Shown: piece after piece, positions 8,857-17,077 of the stretch
Layout of the letters: every line of letters starts with the position of its first letter
Numbering within the stretch: the stretch's first letter is position 1
DNA from: an uncultured Myroides sp.
Lineage (GTDB): Bacteria; Bacteroidota; Bacteroidia; Flavobacteriales; Flavobacteriaceae
Assembly (NCBI GenBank): GCA_913777665.1
Contig: CAJYTF010000040.1
Location: 1 to 64,000, forward strand
Reading direction: 5' to 3'
Length of the DNA stretch: 64,000 nucleotides
Notes under the pieces: model-generated
Databases searched by the model: none
Told to the model about the DNA's origin: nothing
The model's input: only the letters and a program-made list of their open reading frames with translations
Position numbers and translations under genes: made by a program

Positions 8857-8960
8857 GTCATGCCGTGCTTGACACGGAATCGCATCTTGTCATAATTACA
8901 CTTGTGAGACTTTGACCCGAGCTTGCGAAGAGAACGAAGTTAAACAAGTTCAGGGTGACA
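8857..8960 (+). repeat. Dispersed ~100-bp intergenic repeat, copy 1
   Basis: Begins GTCATGCCGTGCTTGACACGGAATC and ends AAACAAGTTCAGGGTGACA, with a CCCGAGCTTGCGAA core. It is clearly homologous, in opposite orientation, to 56028-56128. The rest of the 247-bp gap (8730-8976) has no gene that I can see. Confidence 0.75.
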
Positions 8961-8976
8961 CGGATGTTTACAGCAT

Positions 8977-9669
8977 CTACAAAATATAAAACATCAACCC
9001 TACATTTAACATGTTTATATGGCTTGCGGTATCAATCGTATTTTTGTTATATAATGGTTTAAAACCGTAATAACCGTATAAATTCCAGGTGTTGAAACCA
9101 GCTGAAATATAAACTCCTAAATTTGATCTTGACAACAAATCGCTGTTTTTAAAGCTGTGATTTCCTAGAACACCTTCGTATTTTGAAGTTGAATTCAACA
9201 AATAACTGTATTTTATTCCGGTATAAACACGCCAAAATTTATGTGAATGTACTTTTGAATTACGCCAGCGAAACTCAATCGGAATTTCGATATACGACAA
9301 TTTCTGAACATTTTTTTCACGATCGTTATCAATTTCAAAAGTAACGGGATCGTTATCAATCAATGCCATATTGTGTCGCAAATTATAAAATGCAAAACCA
9401 ATACCCGGAGCAATGGCTACCGTTCGTTGTTTGTTGATAGGAAAATCGCGCAAAAAACCAAAATTCGTTCCTATGGAAATAGAGTTTGTAGAGAAATTTT
9501 GGGGCTGTTTCATCATTAAAGTATGTGTTACGCCCACATAAAACTGATCTTCACGATAAAATGGATCGGTTACTTTTATGGTTCTGTCCAACGCAGGCAG
9601 ACTATCAATTGCCTGAGAAAATGCTTTTACAGAAACCAAGAGTATCAATATGTTAAAAAAAACTTTCAT
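8977..9669 (-). CDS. Outer-membrane beta-barrel protein, PorT-like family
   Basis: 230 residues. Signal peptide MKVFFNILILLVSVKAFSQ, then an alternating-residue pattern typical of an 8-strand barrel (FYVGVTHTLMM, ISIGTNFGFL, VAIAPGIGFAFYN, SNLGVYISAGFNTWNLYGYYG) ending in an aromatic residue pattern. Lies 3 nt after the DUF3078 gene and in the same direction, forming a dxs-DUF3078-barrel operon. It resembles porin/PorT-like barrels in general; I do not claim it is the type IX secretion PorT. Confidence 0.8.
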   Translation of the reverse strand: MKVFFNILILLVSVKAFSQAIDSLPALDRTIKVTDPFYREDQFYVGVTHTLMMKQPQNFSTNSISIGTNFGFLRDFPINKQRTVAIAPGIGFAFYNLRHNMALIDNDPVTFEIDNDREKNVQKLSYIEIPIEFRWRNSKVHSHKFWRVYTGIKYSYLLNSTSKYEGVLGNHSFKNSDLLSRSNLGVYISAGFNTWNLYGYYGFKPLYNKNTIDTASHINMLNVGLMFYIL

Positions 9670-9672
9670 CTC

Positions 9673-10923
9673 TTAAAAATTATAAACCAAACCAACACTT
9701 AACAACTGTTTAAACTGCACGCGCGGACCCTCGGTAATCTGTGTTCCGTTTACGTCGCGTTTGTTTTTTATATCGTCATCATAAATCAAATGTCCGCCTA
9801 AAGTTGCTTTTATTAAACTGTTTACCTTCATTTCAATTTGAAGCTGCCAATCCACATCCACATTTCCAAAGTTATTCAGATAATCGGTATAAAGTGTCAG
9901 ATTATTTTTAAGATTAACGTTTTTCATGATCGATTTATTCCATTCGCTGGTAAACAAAAAACCCAGTTCGTTTCTCGATTTTTTTCCGGCTCTTAACAAA
10001 TTTCCATCCTCATCAAAAACACCACCTTCCAAACCAAATTCCCCTCTATTAGCCAAAGTATCATCCAATACTAACGTAGATTTTAACGTAAGTGGTGAAA
10101 TATACGCTTTAAAGTTGTTTTTAAAATATTCTGAACCGATACCCGCAAAAATATACGCCGGTGCAAATGCGCGCGAAATTGGATCTTCTACGTTTGGATA
10201 CGCGTAACCGTTTGCCATTTGGGTATTCAGCGTTATTTTTGCAGAATAATACCAGTTCGATTTTACCGATGTTTTGTAACCGAAAGAGGAATTGATGTTT
10301 AAAACGTCGTCGGTTTTACGCAATTCCAGATTTTCCTGTTTATTTAAACCGTAACGCACTTTTAATTCGTTTAACCACACAGTTCGTCCTTTTTCATATT
10401 TTCGAGTAAAATCGCCTTTAACGATACCCGAAATAGAGCTGAAACCACCGGCATTCCAGTTAGAGAAGGTTCCTTGGTTGATATCTAATCCCAAACTGTT
10501 CGTTTTTTTCCAGAAACTGACTTCGGAACGAATCGGCGACAAGGCATCATAAGGAATCTGAAAATTTGATCGCGGTAATCTATCGTACACAAATCCGCTT
10601 GGCTTTGATATTAAAAAGTACGCCAAATCGGTATTTTTGTTACGTTTGGTAACTTCGAACGTTGAAACAACAACCTGCTGTACATCGCCCGATTTTAAAT
10701 TCATAAGTACCGAATCTTGTAAAACCATTTTAGGTTCTACCGTAATTGGTCGTAAAAAAATAGTATCGTTTCTTTTTACCAACGTATCAAAAACCGAAAA
10801 CTGCGTTCTATAAAAAGTATTTACATCTGTACTTGTTTTTTTTATCTGCAAAGAATCCAACGGTTGCGAGAAACCAACTGCCGACAATAACATAAAAAAA
10901 ACAACGATCTTAAATTTAAACAT
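9673..10923 (-). CDS. DUF3078 outer-membrane protein
   Basis: 416 residues with signal peptide (MFKFKIVVFFMLLSAVGFSQ). The segment SFWKKTNSLGLDINQGTFSNWNAGGFSSIS is the recognisable start of DUF3078, a Bacteroidota family of predicted outer-membrane barrels with a W-N-A/S-G-G motif. The remainder is strand-rich and ends in VGLVYNF, a typical barrel-terminal aromatic. The first 8 bases overlap the end of dxs, a common arrangement in Flavobacteriia. Function unknown. Confidence 0.86.
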   Translation of the reverse strand: MFKFKIVVFFMLLSAVGFSQPLDSLQIKKTSTDVNTFYRTQFSVFDTLVKRNDTIFLRPITVEPKMVLQDSVLMNLKSGDVQQVVVSTFEVTKRNKNTDLAYFLISKPSGFVYDRLPRSNFQIPYDALSPIRSEVSFWKKTNSLGLDINQGTFSNWNAGGFSSISGIVKGDFTRKYEKGRTVWLNELKVRYGLNKQENLELRKTDDVLNINSSFGYKTSVKSNWYYSAKITLNTQMANGYAYPNVEDPISRAFAPAYIFAGIGSEYFKNNFKAYISPLTLKSTLVLDDTLANRGEFGLEGGVFDEDGNLLRAGKKSRNELGFLFTSEWNKSIMKNVNLKNNLTLYTDYLNNFGNVDVDWQLQIEMKVNSLIKATLGGHLIYDDDIKNKRDVNGTQITEGPRVQFKQLLSVGLVYNF

Positions 10924-12682
10924 TCTGTATTTTTTTAAATAAATTCTGCATAGATTCCATATCTAATCCACACTGTTTAAGCTGTTCGTTCACCGTTGCA
11001 TGCTCTATAAAAACATCGGGAACACCTAAATTTATTACCTTAATATTTATATTGTTTGCCAAAATAATCTGATTGATTACACTGCCAAATCCGCCTTTAA
11101 TTACACTTTCTTCTACCGTAATAATGGTTTCGAAACCGCTAATCAACTCCACAATTTCCGCTTCATTTAAAGGTTTGATCTGCAAGAAATGATGTACCGC
11201 AAAGTAATCTGTATCGAAAATTAAAGCTTCCAGAACATTTTCTAAAATGGTTCCTGTTGAAAAAACGGCTGCTTTTTTTCCTTTTTTAATCGATTGAATT
11301 TTAGAAAGATCGACCGTTTCAAAAGGAACTTTCCAGTTTTCGACAGATGAATAACCGCGTGGATAGCGAACTGCCACTGGTTTTGAATTATTATTTTGCA
11401 ACGTAAACAATGTTTGACGCAATTCTACAGCATCTTTCGGAGCCAAAATAGTTAGGTTTGGAATTGCCTGCAAATAAGCAATATCAAAAACGCCCTGATG
11501 TGTAGCGCCGTCTTCGCCCACCAAACCGGCACGATCTATACAGAAAATAACCGGAATGTTCTGCAACGCCACATCGTGAATTAATTGATCGTAAGCTCGC
11601 TGTAAAAAAGTAGAATAAATGGCACAGAAAACAGTAAATCCGTTTAATGAAATTCCTGCAGCTAGTGTAACTGCATGTTGTTCAGCAATACCTACATCAA
11701 TAGCCCGTTCCGGAAATTCGTCCATCATGTATTTTAGCGAACTTCCCGTTGGCATTGCGGGTGTAATGGCAAATATTTTAGGATTTTGCTGAGCCAATTC
11801 TAATAAAGTCAGCCCGAAAACATCCTGATATTTTGTAAACTTCTGTGTATTATTTTCAAGCAGATCGCCTGTAATTTTATCAAATTTTCCCGGTGCATGG
11901 TACAGCACCTGATTTTCTTCTGCCTGTTTTAACCCTTTGCCCTTTGTGGTAGTGATATGCAAAAACTGCGGACCGCTTTTAGCCTTCAATCTTTGTAATT
12001 CATGAATCAATGCTTTTAAATCGTGCCCGTCAATTGGTCCCACGTATTTAAAATTCAATGATTTTATCATGTTATTACTCTTTGGATTTTCGCCTTGCTT
12101 TACCTGCATTAAATAGCTTTTCAACGCACCCACACTCGGATCGATCCCAATAGCATTATCGTTTAAAACAACAATTAAATTGGCATTTGTTACACCTGCG
12201 TGATTTAAGGCTTCAAACGCCATTCCCGATGCAATAGAAGCATCACCAATCACCGCAACATGCTGAATATCGTTTTCGCCTTTCAATTTACTCGCAATAG
12301 CCATTCCCAAAGCCGCCGATATAGATGTAGAAGAATGCCCAACGCCAAAAGCATCGTATTCACTTTCGCTGATTTTAGGAAATCCGCTCAATCCGTTTTT
12401 TTGTCGGTTTGTTTCAAAATCGGCTTTACGACCCGTTAAAATTTTGTGCACATACGCCTGATGTCCTACGTCCCAGACCAGTTTATCAAGAGGTGTATCA
12501 AACACATAATGCAAGGCAATGGTTAGTTCTACAACGCCCAGACTAGCACCCAAGTGACCACCGTTTACCGAAACAACATCTATAATAAACCTACGTATCT
12601 CGTCTGCCAACTGTTGCAGCTGTTCCAAGGTTTTCGATTTTAAATCGGCAGGAAATTGAATTGTTGGTAAAATTGGGGTCAT
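10916..12682 (-). CDS. dxs: 1-deoxy-D-xylulose-5-phosphate synthase
   Basis: 588 residues; slightly shorter than the ~620 of E. coli, as usual in Bacteroidota. Thiamine-diphosphate enzyme joining pyruvate and glyceraldehyde 3-phosphate in the first step of the MEP isoprenoid pathway. Visible are NGGHLGASLGVVELTIALH, DVGHQAYVHKILTGR, the ThDP motif GDASIASG...NDN, the transketolase EQHAVTLAAG segment with its Glu, and a C-terminal transketolase domain. Followed by DUF3078 with an 8-nt overlap. Confidence 0.97.
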   Translation of the reverse strand: MTPILPTIQFPADLKSKTLEQLQQLADEIRRFIIDVVSVNGGHLGASLGVVELTIALHYVFDTPLDKLVWDVGHQAYVHKILTGRKADFETNRQKNGLSGFPKISESEYDAFGVGHSSTSISAALGMAIASKLKGENDIQHVAVIGDASIASGMAFEALNHAGVTNANLIVVLNDNAIGIDPSVGALKSYLMQVKQGENPKSNNMIKSLNFKYVGPIDGHDLKALIHELQRLKAKSGPQFLHITTTKGKGLKQAEENQVLYHAPGKFDKITGDLLENNTQKFTKYQDVFGLTLLELAQQNPKIFAITPAMPTGSSLKYMMDEFPERAIDVGIAEQHAVTLAAGISLNGFTVFCAIYSTFLQRAYDQLIHDVALQNIPVIFCIDRAGLVGEDGATHQGVFDIAYLQAIPNLTILAPKDAVELRQTLFTLQNNNSKPVAVRYPRGYSSVENWKVPFETVDLSKIQSIKKGKKAAVFSTGTILENVLEALIFDTDYFAVHHFLQIKPLNEAEIVELISGFETIITVEESVIKGGFGSVINQIILANNINIKVINLGVPDVFIEHATVNEQLKQCGLDMESMQNLFKKIQNV

Positions 12683-12750
12683 TAACTTTTAAATTATTAA
12701 ACAAATTTACAATAATATCTTATTTTTGAACGAATAATTTACTGATTGAA

Positions 12751-13185
12751 ATGCTGTTGAACGACGAATATTTTATGCGGATTGCTTTAAACGAGGCAAA
12801 AGAAGCGCTTTTAAAAAACGAAATTCCTATTGGGGCGGTTATCGTAGCAAATAATTCCATAATAGCGAAAACGCATAATTTAACCGAAAATTTGAATGAT
12901 GTTACCGCTCACGCCGAAATGCAGGCAATTACAGCGGCGGCAAATGCAATTGGCGGCAAGTATTTAAAAAACTGCACCATGTATTTAACGGTGGAACCTT
13001 GCCAAATGTGTGCCGGCGCGTTGTATTGGAGTCAGATTTCTAAAATTGTGGTTGGTGCACAAGATAACAAACGCGGGTTTACTGCAATGGGCGGACAACT
13101 GCACCCGAAAACGGAAATTGTTTATGGTGTTTTAGAAAATGAATGTAAGGAATTGATGCTGACTTTTTTTCAGAATAAAAGATAA
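12751..13185 (+). CDS. tadA: tRNA-specific adenosine(34) deaminase / nucleoside deaminase
   Basis: 144 residues. Zinc-dependent deaminase making inosine at the wobble position of tRNA-Arg. Zn ligands His54, Cys84 and Cys87 and the proton shuttle Glu56 lie in TAHAEMQAI and EPCQMCAGAL; IPIGAVIV is also typical. The sequence TATTTTTG at 12721-12728 is a fitting -7 box, divergent from dxs. A guanine deaminase is the alternative for this family, but the length and motifs favour TadA. Confidence 0.9.
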   Translation: MLLNDEYFMRIALNEAKEALLKNEIPIGAVIVANNSIIAKTHNLTENLNDVTAHAEMQAITAAANAIGGKYLKNCTMYLTVEPCQMCAGALYWSQISKIVVGAQDNKRGFTAMGGQLHPKTEIVYGVLENECKELMLTFFQNKR

Positions 13186-13188
13186 AAT

Positions 13189-13241
13189 GTCATTCTGAAC
13201 GAAGTGAAGAATCCTTAAGATTCCTCCTTCGTCGGAATGAC
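13189..13241. repeat. Short GTCATTC-type palindromic repeat
   Basis: GTCATTCTGAACGAAGTGAAGAATC ... GTCGGAATGAC between convergent genes, with near-palindromic ends. It belongs to the same general class of intergenic repeat as 8857-8960 and can serve as a bidirectional terminator. Confidence 0.6.
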
Positions 13242-13278
13242 AGATTAAATTTATATTTTTGCGAAAGAGTCTTACTGT

Positions 13279-13872
13279 TTAAAAACGATAGCCGACAGAA
13301 AGTTGCATTACTCGGTTTTTCCAATCAACATTCGGATCATTGATAACATTGGTCATTCCGGCATTGTAACGCGCAGAAATCATAAAGTTCAAAGGTAAGT
13401 TGACACTTAAACCAACATTCAAAGAAAAATCGAAATCATTGAATTTAGCACTATCCGGATCTAAATCAGAGAACTTTACTTTAGAATCGGTTAAAAACCC
13501 GGCTTGCGGACCAGCTTCAATGGCGATTCCGTTGGTAATATAATACTTCAACATCAACGGCACGTTTACATAATTCAAATTAAAATCGTGCTCAACCGTA
13601 GCATTTTCAAAGGTAGTTTTCCACTTACCACCTGCTGACGAATAATAAACTTCGGGCTGAATGGCAAACTTGTTAAAACGAATTTCGGCAAATGCACCAA
13701 CGTGAAATCCACTAATGGAATTATTGTCGTGAAACTCTTGCCAGCTTTTTCCTGCTAATTTTGCATTGTTGTAACCTACTTTAGGTCCAAATGAGAAATC
13801 TTGCGCCTGCACTGCATTTCCGCATAAAAACGCAGTAAAAAGCATTGTTATAATTTTAGGTAACTTTTTCAT
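13279..13872 (-). CDS. Outer-membrane beta-barrel (porin-family) protein, paralogue 1
   Basis: About 197 residues. I place the start at 13872, where MKKLPKIITMLFTAFLCGNAVQAQ forms a normal signal peptide; the longer frame adds 19 unlikely residues. The mature part FSFGPKVGYNNAKL, GFHVGAFAEIRFNKFAIQPEVYYS, YVNVPLMLKYYI and the C-terminal LSVGYRF are the outer-membrane beta-barrel protein family (OMP_b-brl_2). It is a tandem paralogue of the gene at 14030, with the same order of motifs. Likely structural or adhesive; function unknown. Confidence 0.87.
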   Translation of the reverse strand: MKKLPKIITMLFTAFLCGNAVQAQDFSFGPKVGYNNAKLAGKSWQEFHDNNSISGFHVGAFAEIRFNKFAIQPEVYYSSAGGKWKTTFENATVEHDFNLNYVNVPLMLKYYITNGIAIEAGPQAGFLTDSKVKFSDLDPDSAKFNDFDFSLNVGLSVNLPLNFMISARYNAGMTNVINDPNVDWKNRVMQLSVGYRF

Positions 13873-13985
13873 AGTATTGGGCTTTATGAATTGTTTATCA
13901 AATTTTAATCCAAAGCCGAAGTTACTCAAAATAACATAAACATGTTACTATATAAATTATTAAACTGTAACTTTTTTCCACAAAA

Positions 13986-14010
13986 AAACCGCAACAAGTT
14001 GTTGCGGTTT
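13986..14010 (-). terminator. Terminator after barrel paralogue 2
   Basis: Stem AAACCGCAAC (13986-13995) / GTTGCGGTTT (14001-14010) with a 5-nt loop, T-rich on the minus strand beyond it. Confidence 0.8.
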
Positions 14011-14029
14011 TAATTAATATCTTTACTTA

Positions 14030-14629
14030 TTAGAATTTGTAACCAACACCTACTTGGATTACAGGCATATTTTTAATATCGTCTGTTTCAATTGTTACAT
14101 TTCCATTACCAGTAGAAATGTCTTCATTTACTTTAGATAAACCAACATTTAAACGAGCTCCCACGAAAAAGCCCATTGGCATATCGTAAGCCAAACCAAC
14201 TCCTAAACCAAAATCAACAGATTTATAAAAATCTTTTGAATCCATAGTATTATCTCCTGCTTTTACTTCGGATTTCATTAAAAAACCAACGTATGGTCCT
14301 AATTCTGCAGAGAAACCTTCTACTATATAATATTTTGCCATAATTGGCACGTTAATATAGTCATTATTAGCTTTAGTTTCAACTCCTAGAACTGTAGATT
14401 TTGCACCTTGAGTTGAATATAAAAGTTCAGGTTGTAATGAAAACTTTTCATTAAATTTAATTTCTGCAACAGCACCAACATGGAAACCAATTCTCATTTC
14501 AGAATCATCCATTCCAGATAAATTTGAAATATTGACTCCCGCTTTTGGACCAAATTTCACTTCTTGTTGCGCCACAGCAGTTGTAGAGATCGCAACTAAA
14601 CCTAATAAGGTTAAAAAACTTTTTTTCAT
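14030..14629 (-). CDS. Outer-membrane beta-barrel (porin-family) protein, paralogue 2
   Basis: About 199 residues from the ATG at 14629 (MKKSFLTLLGLVAISTTAVAQ, signal peptide). Barrel motifs VKFGPKAGVNISNL, GFHVGAVAEIKFNEKFSLQPELLYS, YINVPIMAKYYIVEGFSAELGPYVGFLM and the terminal VGVGYKF match paralogue 1 strand by strand. Unlike paralogue 1 it has its own good promoter and its own terminator, so the two are separately expressed copies of one ancestral gene. Confidence 0.88.
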   Translation of the reverse strand: MKKSFLTLLGLVAISTTAVAQQEVKFGPKAGVNISNLSGMDDSEMRIGFHVGAVAEIKFNEKFSLQPELLYSTQGAKSTVLGVETKANNDYINVPIMAKYYIVEGFSAELGPYVGFLMKSEVKAGDNTMDSKDFYKSVDFGLGVGLAYDMPMGFFVGARLNVGLSKVNEDISTGNGNVTIETDDIKNMPVIQVGVGYKF

Positions 14630-14654
14630 AAACATATCTTTTAAATTTTAATAA

Positions 14655-14683
14655 CAAATATAACAATTTATATATTTTAACAA
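14655..14683 (-). promoter_or_regulatory. Promoter of barrel paralogue 2
   Basis: On the minus strand: TTG (14683-14681), 18-nt spacer, TATATTTG (14662-14655), 26 nt upstream of the start codon. Exact match to the Bacteroidota consensus. Confidence 0.7.
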
Positions 14684-14739
14684 AATATTTCAACCAATAA
14701 TTACACTCTTTGTTAACAATAAAGAATTAGTACAAACAA

Positions 14740-14767
14740 AAAATGCCGAACATAAGTCCGGCATTTT
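14740..14767 (-). terminator. Terminator after RNase G gene
   Basis: Stem AAAATGCCG (14740-14748) / CGGCATTTT (14759-14767), 10-nt loop, directly after the stop codon. Confidence 0.8.
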
Positions 14768-14768
14768 G

Positions 14769-16325
14769 TTATTCAATCTGGTTTCCTTGTTTGTCAAAGA
14801 AATGGTATTCTAAATAGGTGTAGGCATCGCGCGGTACAATTTTTATCCAACGCTTGTGTTCTAAAAACCATTTGGCACGTGCCGACGGAAATCCTTTTGT
14901 AAGATACGCAGCTATAAAAGGGTGCGCATTTAAAACAATACTTTTATTGTCTTTAATAATTCGTTCCAGGTCAGCTGATATTTTATCAATAACTAAAATC
15001 GGAGCCTCAATTTCTCCTTCACCGTTATGGTCAGGGTTTTCTTCTTTTGTTTTGATAGAAACTTCAGGTCTAACTCTTTGTCTAGTAATTTGAATCAATC
15101 CAAATTTACTAGGGGGCAAGATTTTGTGTTTTGCTTTATCATCGCTCATTTCTTCTTTTAGGAAATCGTATAAAACCTTACGATTTTCGGGATTACTCAT
15201 GTCGATAAAATCAACAACAATAATTCCGCCCATATCGCGCAATCTTAACTGGCGTGCAATTTCTGATGCGGCGATCATGTTTACTTCAAGAGCTGTGTCC
15301 TCTTGAGATTGAGCTTTGTTTGAGCGGTTTCCGCTGTTCACATCGATAACATGCAAAGCTTCGGTATGTTCTATGATTAAGTAGGCTCCTTTGCTCATAG
15401 ATACGGTTTTGCCGAATGAAGTTTTAATTTGTCGTTCAATATGATATTTCTCGAACAACGGCACTTCTTTGTTGTTATAATGCTTTACAATGGAAACTTT
15501 TGAAGGGGCTATTTCTTGCAGATAGTCCTTCGTTTGGTAATAAAGTTCATCGTCATCTATATGGATTCCGGTGAAAGTATCGTTAAAAACATCTCGCAGA
15601 ATGCTTGATGCCCTGTTTACTTCGCCAAAAACTTTTGATGGGTGATGAGCCGTGGTTAAACGTTTACAAAGTAAAATCCATTTATCCATTAAACCTTGTA
15701 AGTCTTTTTCTAATTCTGTAACATTTTTGCCTTCGGCTACTGTACGAACAATAACCCCGAAACCTTTTGGTTTAATAGTAAGCATCATTTTTTTAAGACG
15801 ATCTTTTTCTTGTTTTGATTCGATTTTTTGTGAGATCGAAACGCGTTCAGAAAAAGGAACCAATACTAAATATCTTCCGGCCAACGATAGTTCTGAACTA
15901 ATTCGCGGTCCTTTGGTTGATATAGGTTCTTTAACTATTTGTACTAAAACTGACTGGTTGGCACTTAACACATCGGTTATAACGCCGTTTTTATCAATTT
16001 CAGGTTCAAAAGGAAATTTCTTAAGAGTGAAATCATTTAATTTACCTGCGGTTACAAGCTTTGTAAACTTCATGAGTGTAGGAAGGTTTGGACCCAAATC
16101 GTGGTAATGTAAAAAGGCATCTTTATCAAAACCAACATTTACAAAAGCCGCGTTTAAGCCGGGAACAGGTTTGCGAATTTTTGCTATAAAAATATCACCA
16201 ACCGAGAAACCTTTTTCATCTTCCCTATCTCTGTGCAGTTCAACTAATTTTCCATCTTTTAATAAGGCAAAATCTACTGTATTGGAACCAGACCTAATAA
16301 TTAACTCTTTGTTCACTTGGTACAT
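14769..16325 (-). CDS. rng: Ribonuclease E/G (RNase G type)
   Basis: 518 residues. Endoribonuclease for rRNA 5' processing and mRNA decay. N-terminal S1 domain (GDIFIAKIRKPVPGLNAAFVNVG), then the RNase H-like/catalytic region with the metal-binding aspartates in HVIDVNSGNRSNK and GGIIVVDFIDMSNPENR, and LIQITRQRVRPE. There is no RNase E-like C-terminal scaffold, hence RNase G. The start MYQVNKELIIRSGSN is typical. The 201-bp stretch upstream (16326-16526) is low-complexity with direct GAAAGTCAAA repeats and has no gene that I can support. Confidence 0.94.
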   Translation of the reverse strand: MYQVNKELIIRSGSNTVDFALLKDGKLVELHRDREDEKGFSVGDIFIAKIRKPVPGLNAAFVNVGFDKDAFLHYHDLGPNLPTLMKFTKLVTAGKLNDFTLKKFPFEPEIDKNGVITDVLSANQSVLVQIVKEPISTKGPRISSELSLAGRYLVLVPFSERVSISQKIESKQEKDRLKKMMLTIKPKGFGVIVRTVAEGKNVTELEKDLQGLMDKWILLCKRLTTAHHPSKVFGEVNRASSILRDVFNDTFTGIHIDDDELYYQTKDYLQEIAPSKVSIVKHYNNKEVPLFEKYHIERQIKTSFGKTVSMSKGAYLIIEHTEALHVIDVNSGNRSNKAQSQEDTALEVNMIAASEIARQLRLRDMGGIIVVDFIDMSNPENRKVLYDFLKEEMSDDKAKHKILPPSKFGLIQITRQRVRPEVSIKTKEENPDHNGEGEIEAPILVIDKISADLERIIKDNKSIVLNAHPFIAAYLTKGFPSARAKWFLEHKRWIKIVPRDAYTYLEYHFFDKQGNQIE

Positions 16326-16510
16326 TTTTATCCATACAATTTTAGTCGAAAGTCAAACGTTGAAAGTCAAAAGCAGAAAAACTTAAAACTTAAAACCTAC
16401 AACTTATAACCTAAAAGTACAGATGGATTAAACATTAAACAGGTATTACCCTTTCTTTTAAACTAAAATTTAAAAGATTTTTCAAAGAACTTTTTAATTT
16501 GTAATAAAAG

Positions 16511-16535
16511 AAAAAGTAGTTATAAACTACTTTTT
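16511..16535 (-). terminator. Terminator overlapping the stop codon of the 30-residue gene
   Basis: Stem AAAAAGTAGTT (16511-16521) / AACTACTTTTT (16525-16535). The TAG stop (16529-16527) lies inside the stem, so ribosome release and hairpin formation are tied together. Confidence 0.75.
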
Positions 16536-16619
16536 CTTTTTGTGACGGTTAGCTCTCGCTCTTTTTTTACGTTTGTGCGTAGCTACCTTATGTCTTTTTC
16601 TTTTTTTACCACTTGGCAT
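16527..16619 (-). CDS. 30-residue, highly basic protein; probable small ribosomal subunit component
   Basis: Too short for usual ORF cut-offs but clear: ATG at 16619, TAG at 16527, product begins MPSGKKRKRHKVATHKRKKR and continues ARANRH plus four Lys. About two thirds of its residues are Lys, Arg or His. I recall near-identical short proteins throughout Bacteroidota, and the KKRKRHK...HKRKKR...RH pattern resembles the AURKAIP1/COX24 (mS38-like) ribosomal peptide family. The ribosomal role is inference. It lies 29 nt after the HU gene on the same strand, so it is probably co-transcribed with it, and ends in a terminator. Confidence 0.85.
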   Translation of the reverse strand: MPSGKKRKRHKVATHKRKKRARANRHKKKK

Positions 16620-16648
16620 AATCTTGTAGTTTTTAAGTTAGTAATAAT

Positions 16649-16939
16649 TTATTTTACGTCTGTGTTTGTTTTAACACCTTCTACGAACACTTTAGCTGGT
16701 TTAAAAGCCGGAATGTTGTGAGCAGGGATTTTAATTGTTGTGTTTTTAGAGATGTTTCGTCCCGTTTTTTCGGCTCTAGTTTTAATAATAAAACTACCAA
16801 AACCTCTTAAATATACGTTATCTCCACTTTCTAAAGAAGATTTTACTTCCTCCATAAAAGATTCCACAGTTGCCTGCACATCACCTTTCTCAAGCCCTAA
16901 TTTCTCTGAAATTTTAGCTACAATGTCTGCTTTAGTCAT
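16649..16939 (-). CDS. HU-family DNA-binding protein
   Basis: 96 residues from the ATG at 16939; the longer frame is ruled out because the promoter -7 box covers it. Nucleoid protein that bends DNA as a dimer. N-terminal helices MTKADIVAKISEKLGLEK, then the arm region NVYLRGFGSFIIKTRAEKTGRN and NIPAFKPAKVF ending the beta ribbon (the usual PxFKPGK has Ala in place of Gly). HU versus IHF cannot be settled from sequence alone. Confidence 0.94.
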   Translation of the reverse strand: MTKADIVAKISEKLGLEKGDVQATVESFMEEVKSSLESGDNVYLRGFGSFIIKTRAEKTGRNISKNTTIKIPAHNIPAFKPAKVFVEGVKTNTDVK

Positions 16940-16981
16940 TATCTGTTTATAAATTAATTTGTTGTCTGTTTTTTGAGTGTG

Positions 16982-17010
16982 CAAATATATTAATTTTATT
17001 ATAATATCAA
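16982..17010 (-). promoter_or_regulatory. Promoter of the HU gene
   Basis: Minus strand: TTG (17010-17008), 18-nt spacer, TATATTTG (16989-16982); the start codon is 42 nt further on. Exact consensus match. Confidence 0.7.
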
Positions 17011-17077
17011 CCTTTCAAAGCATTAAATTTTAATGAAGTAACCAATACTTTTTGTTTTTGCACACCAAAATTCAGCA

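Noticed and set aside
8857..8960. Insertion sequence or attachment site
   Set aside because: No transposase or integrase anywhere in the window and the copies are only about 100 bp; treated as an intergenic repeat.
16940..16984. Longer HU start
   Set aside because: It overlaps the consensus -7 box at 16982-16989, and HU begins at MTKADI.
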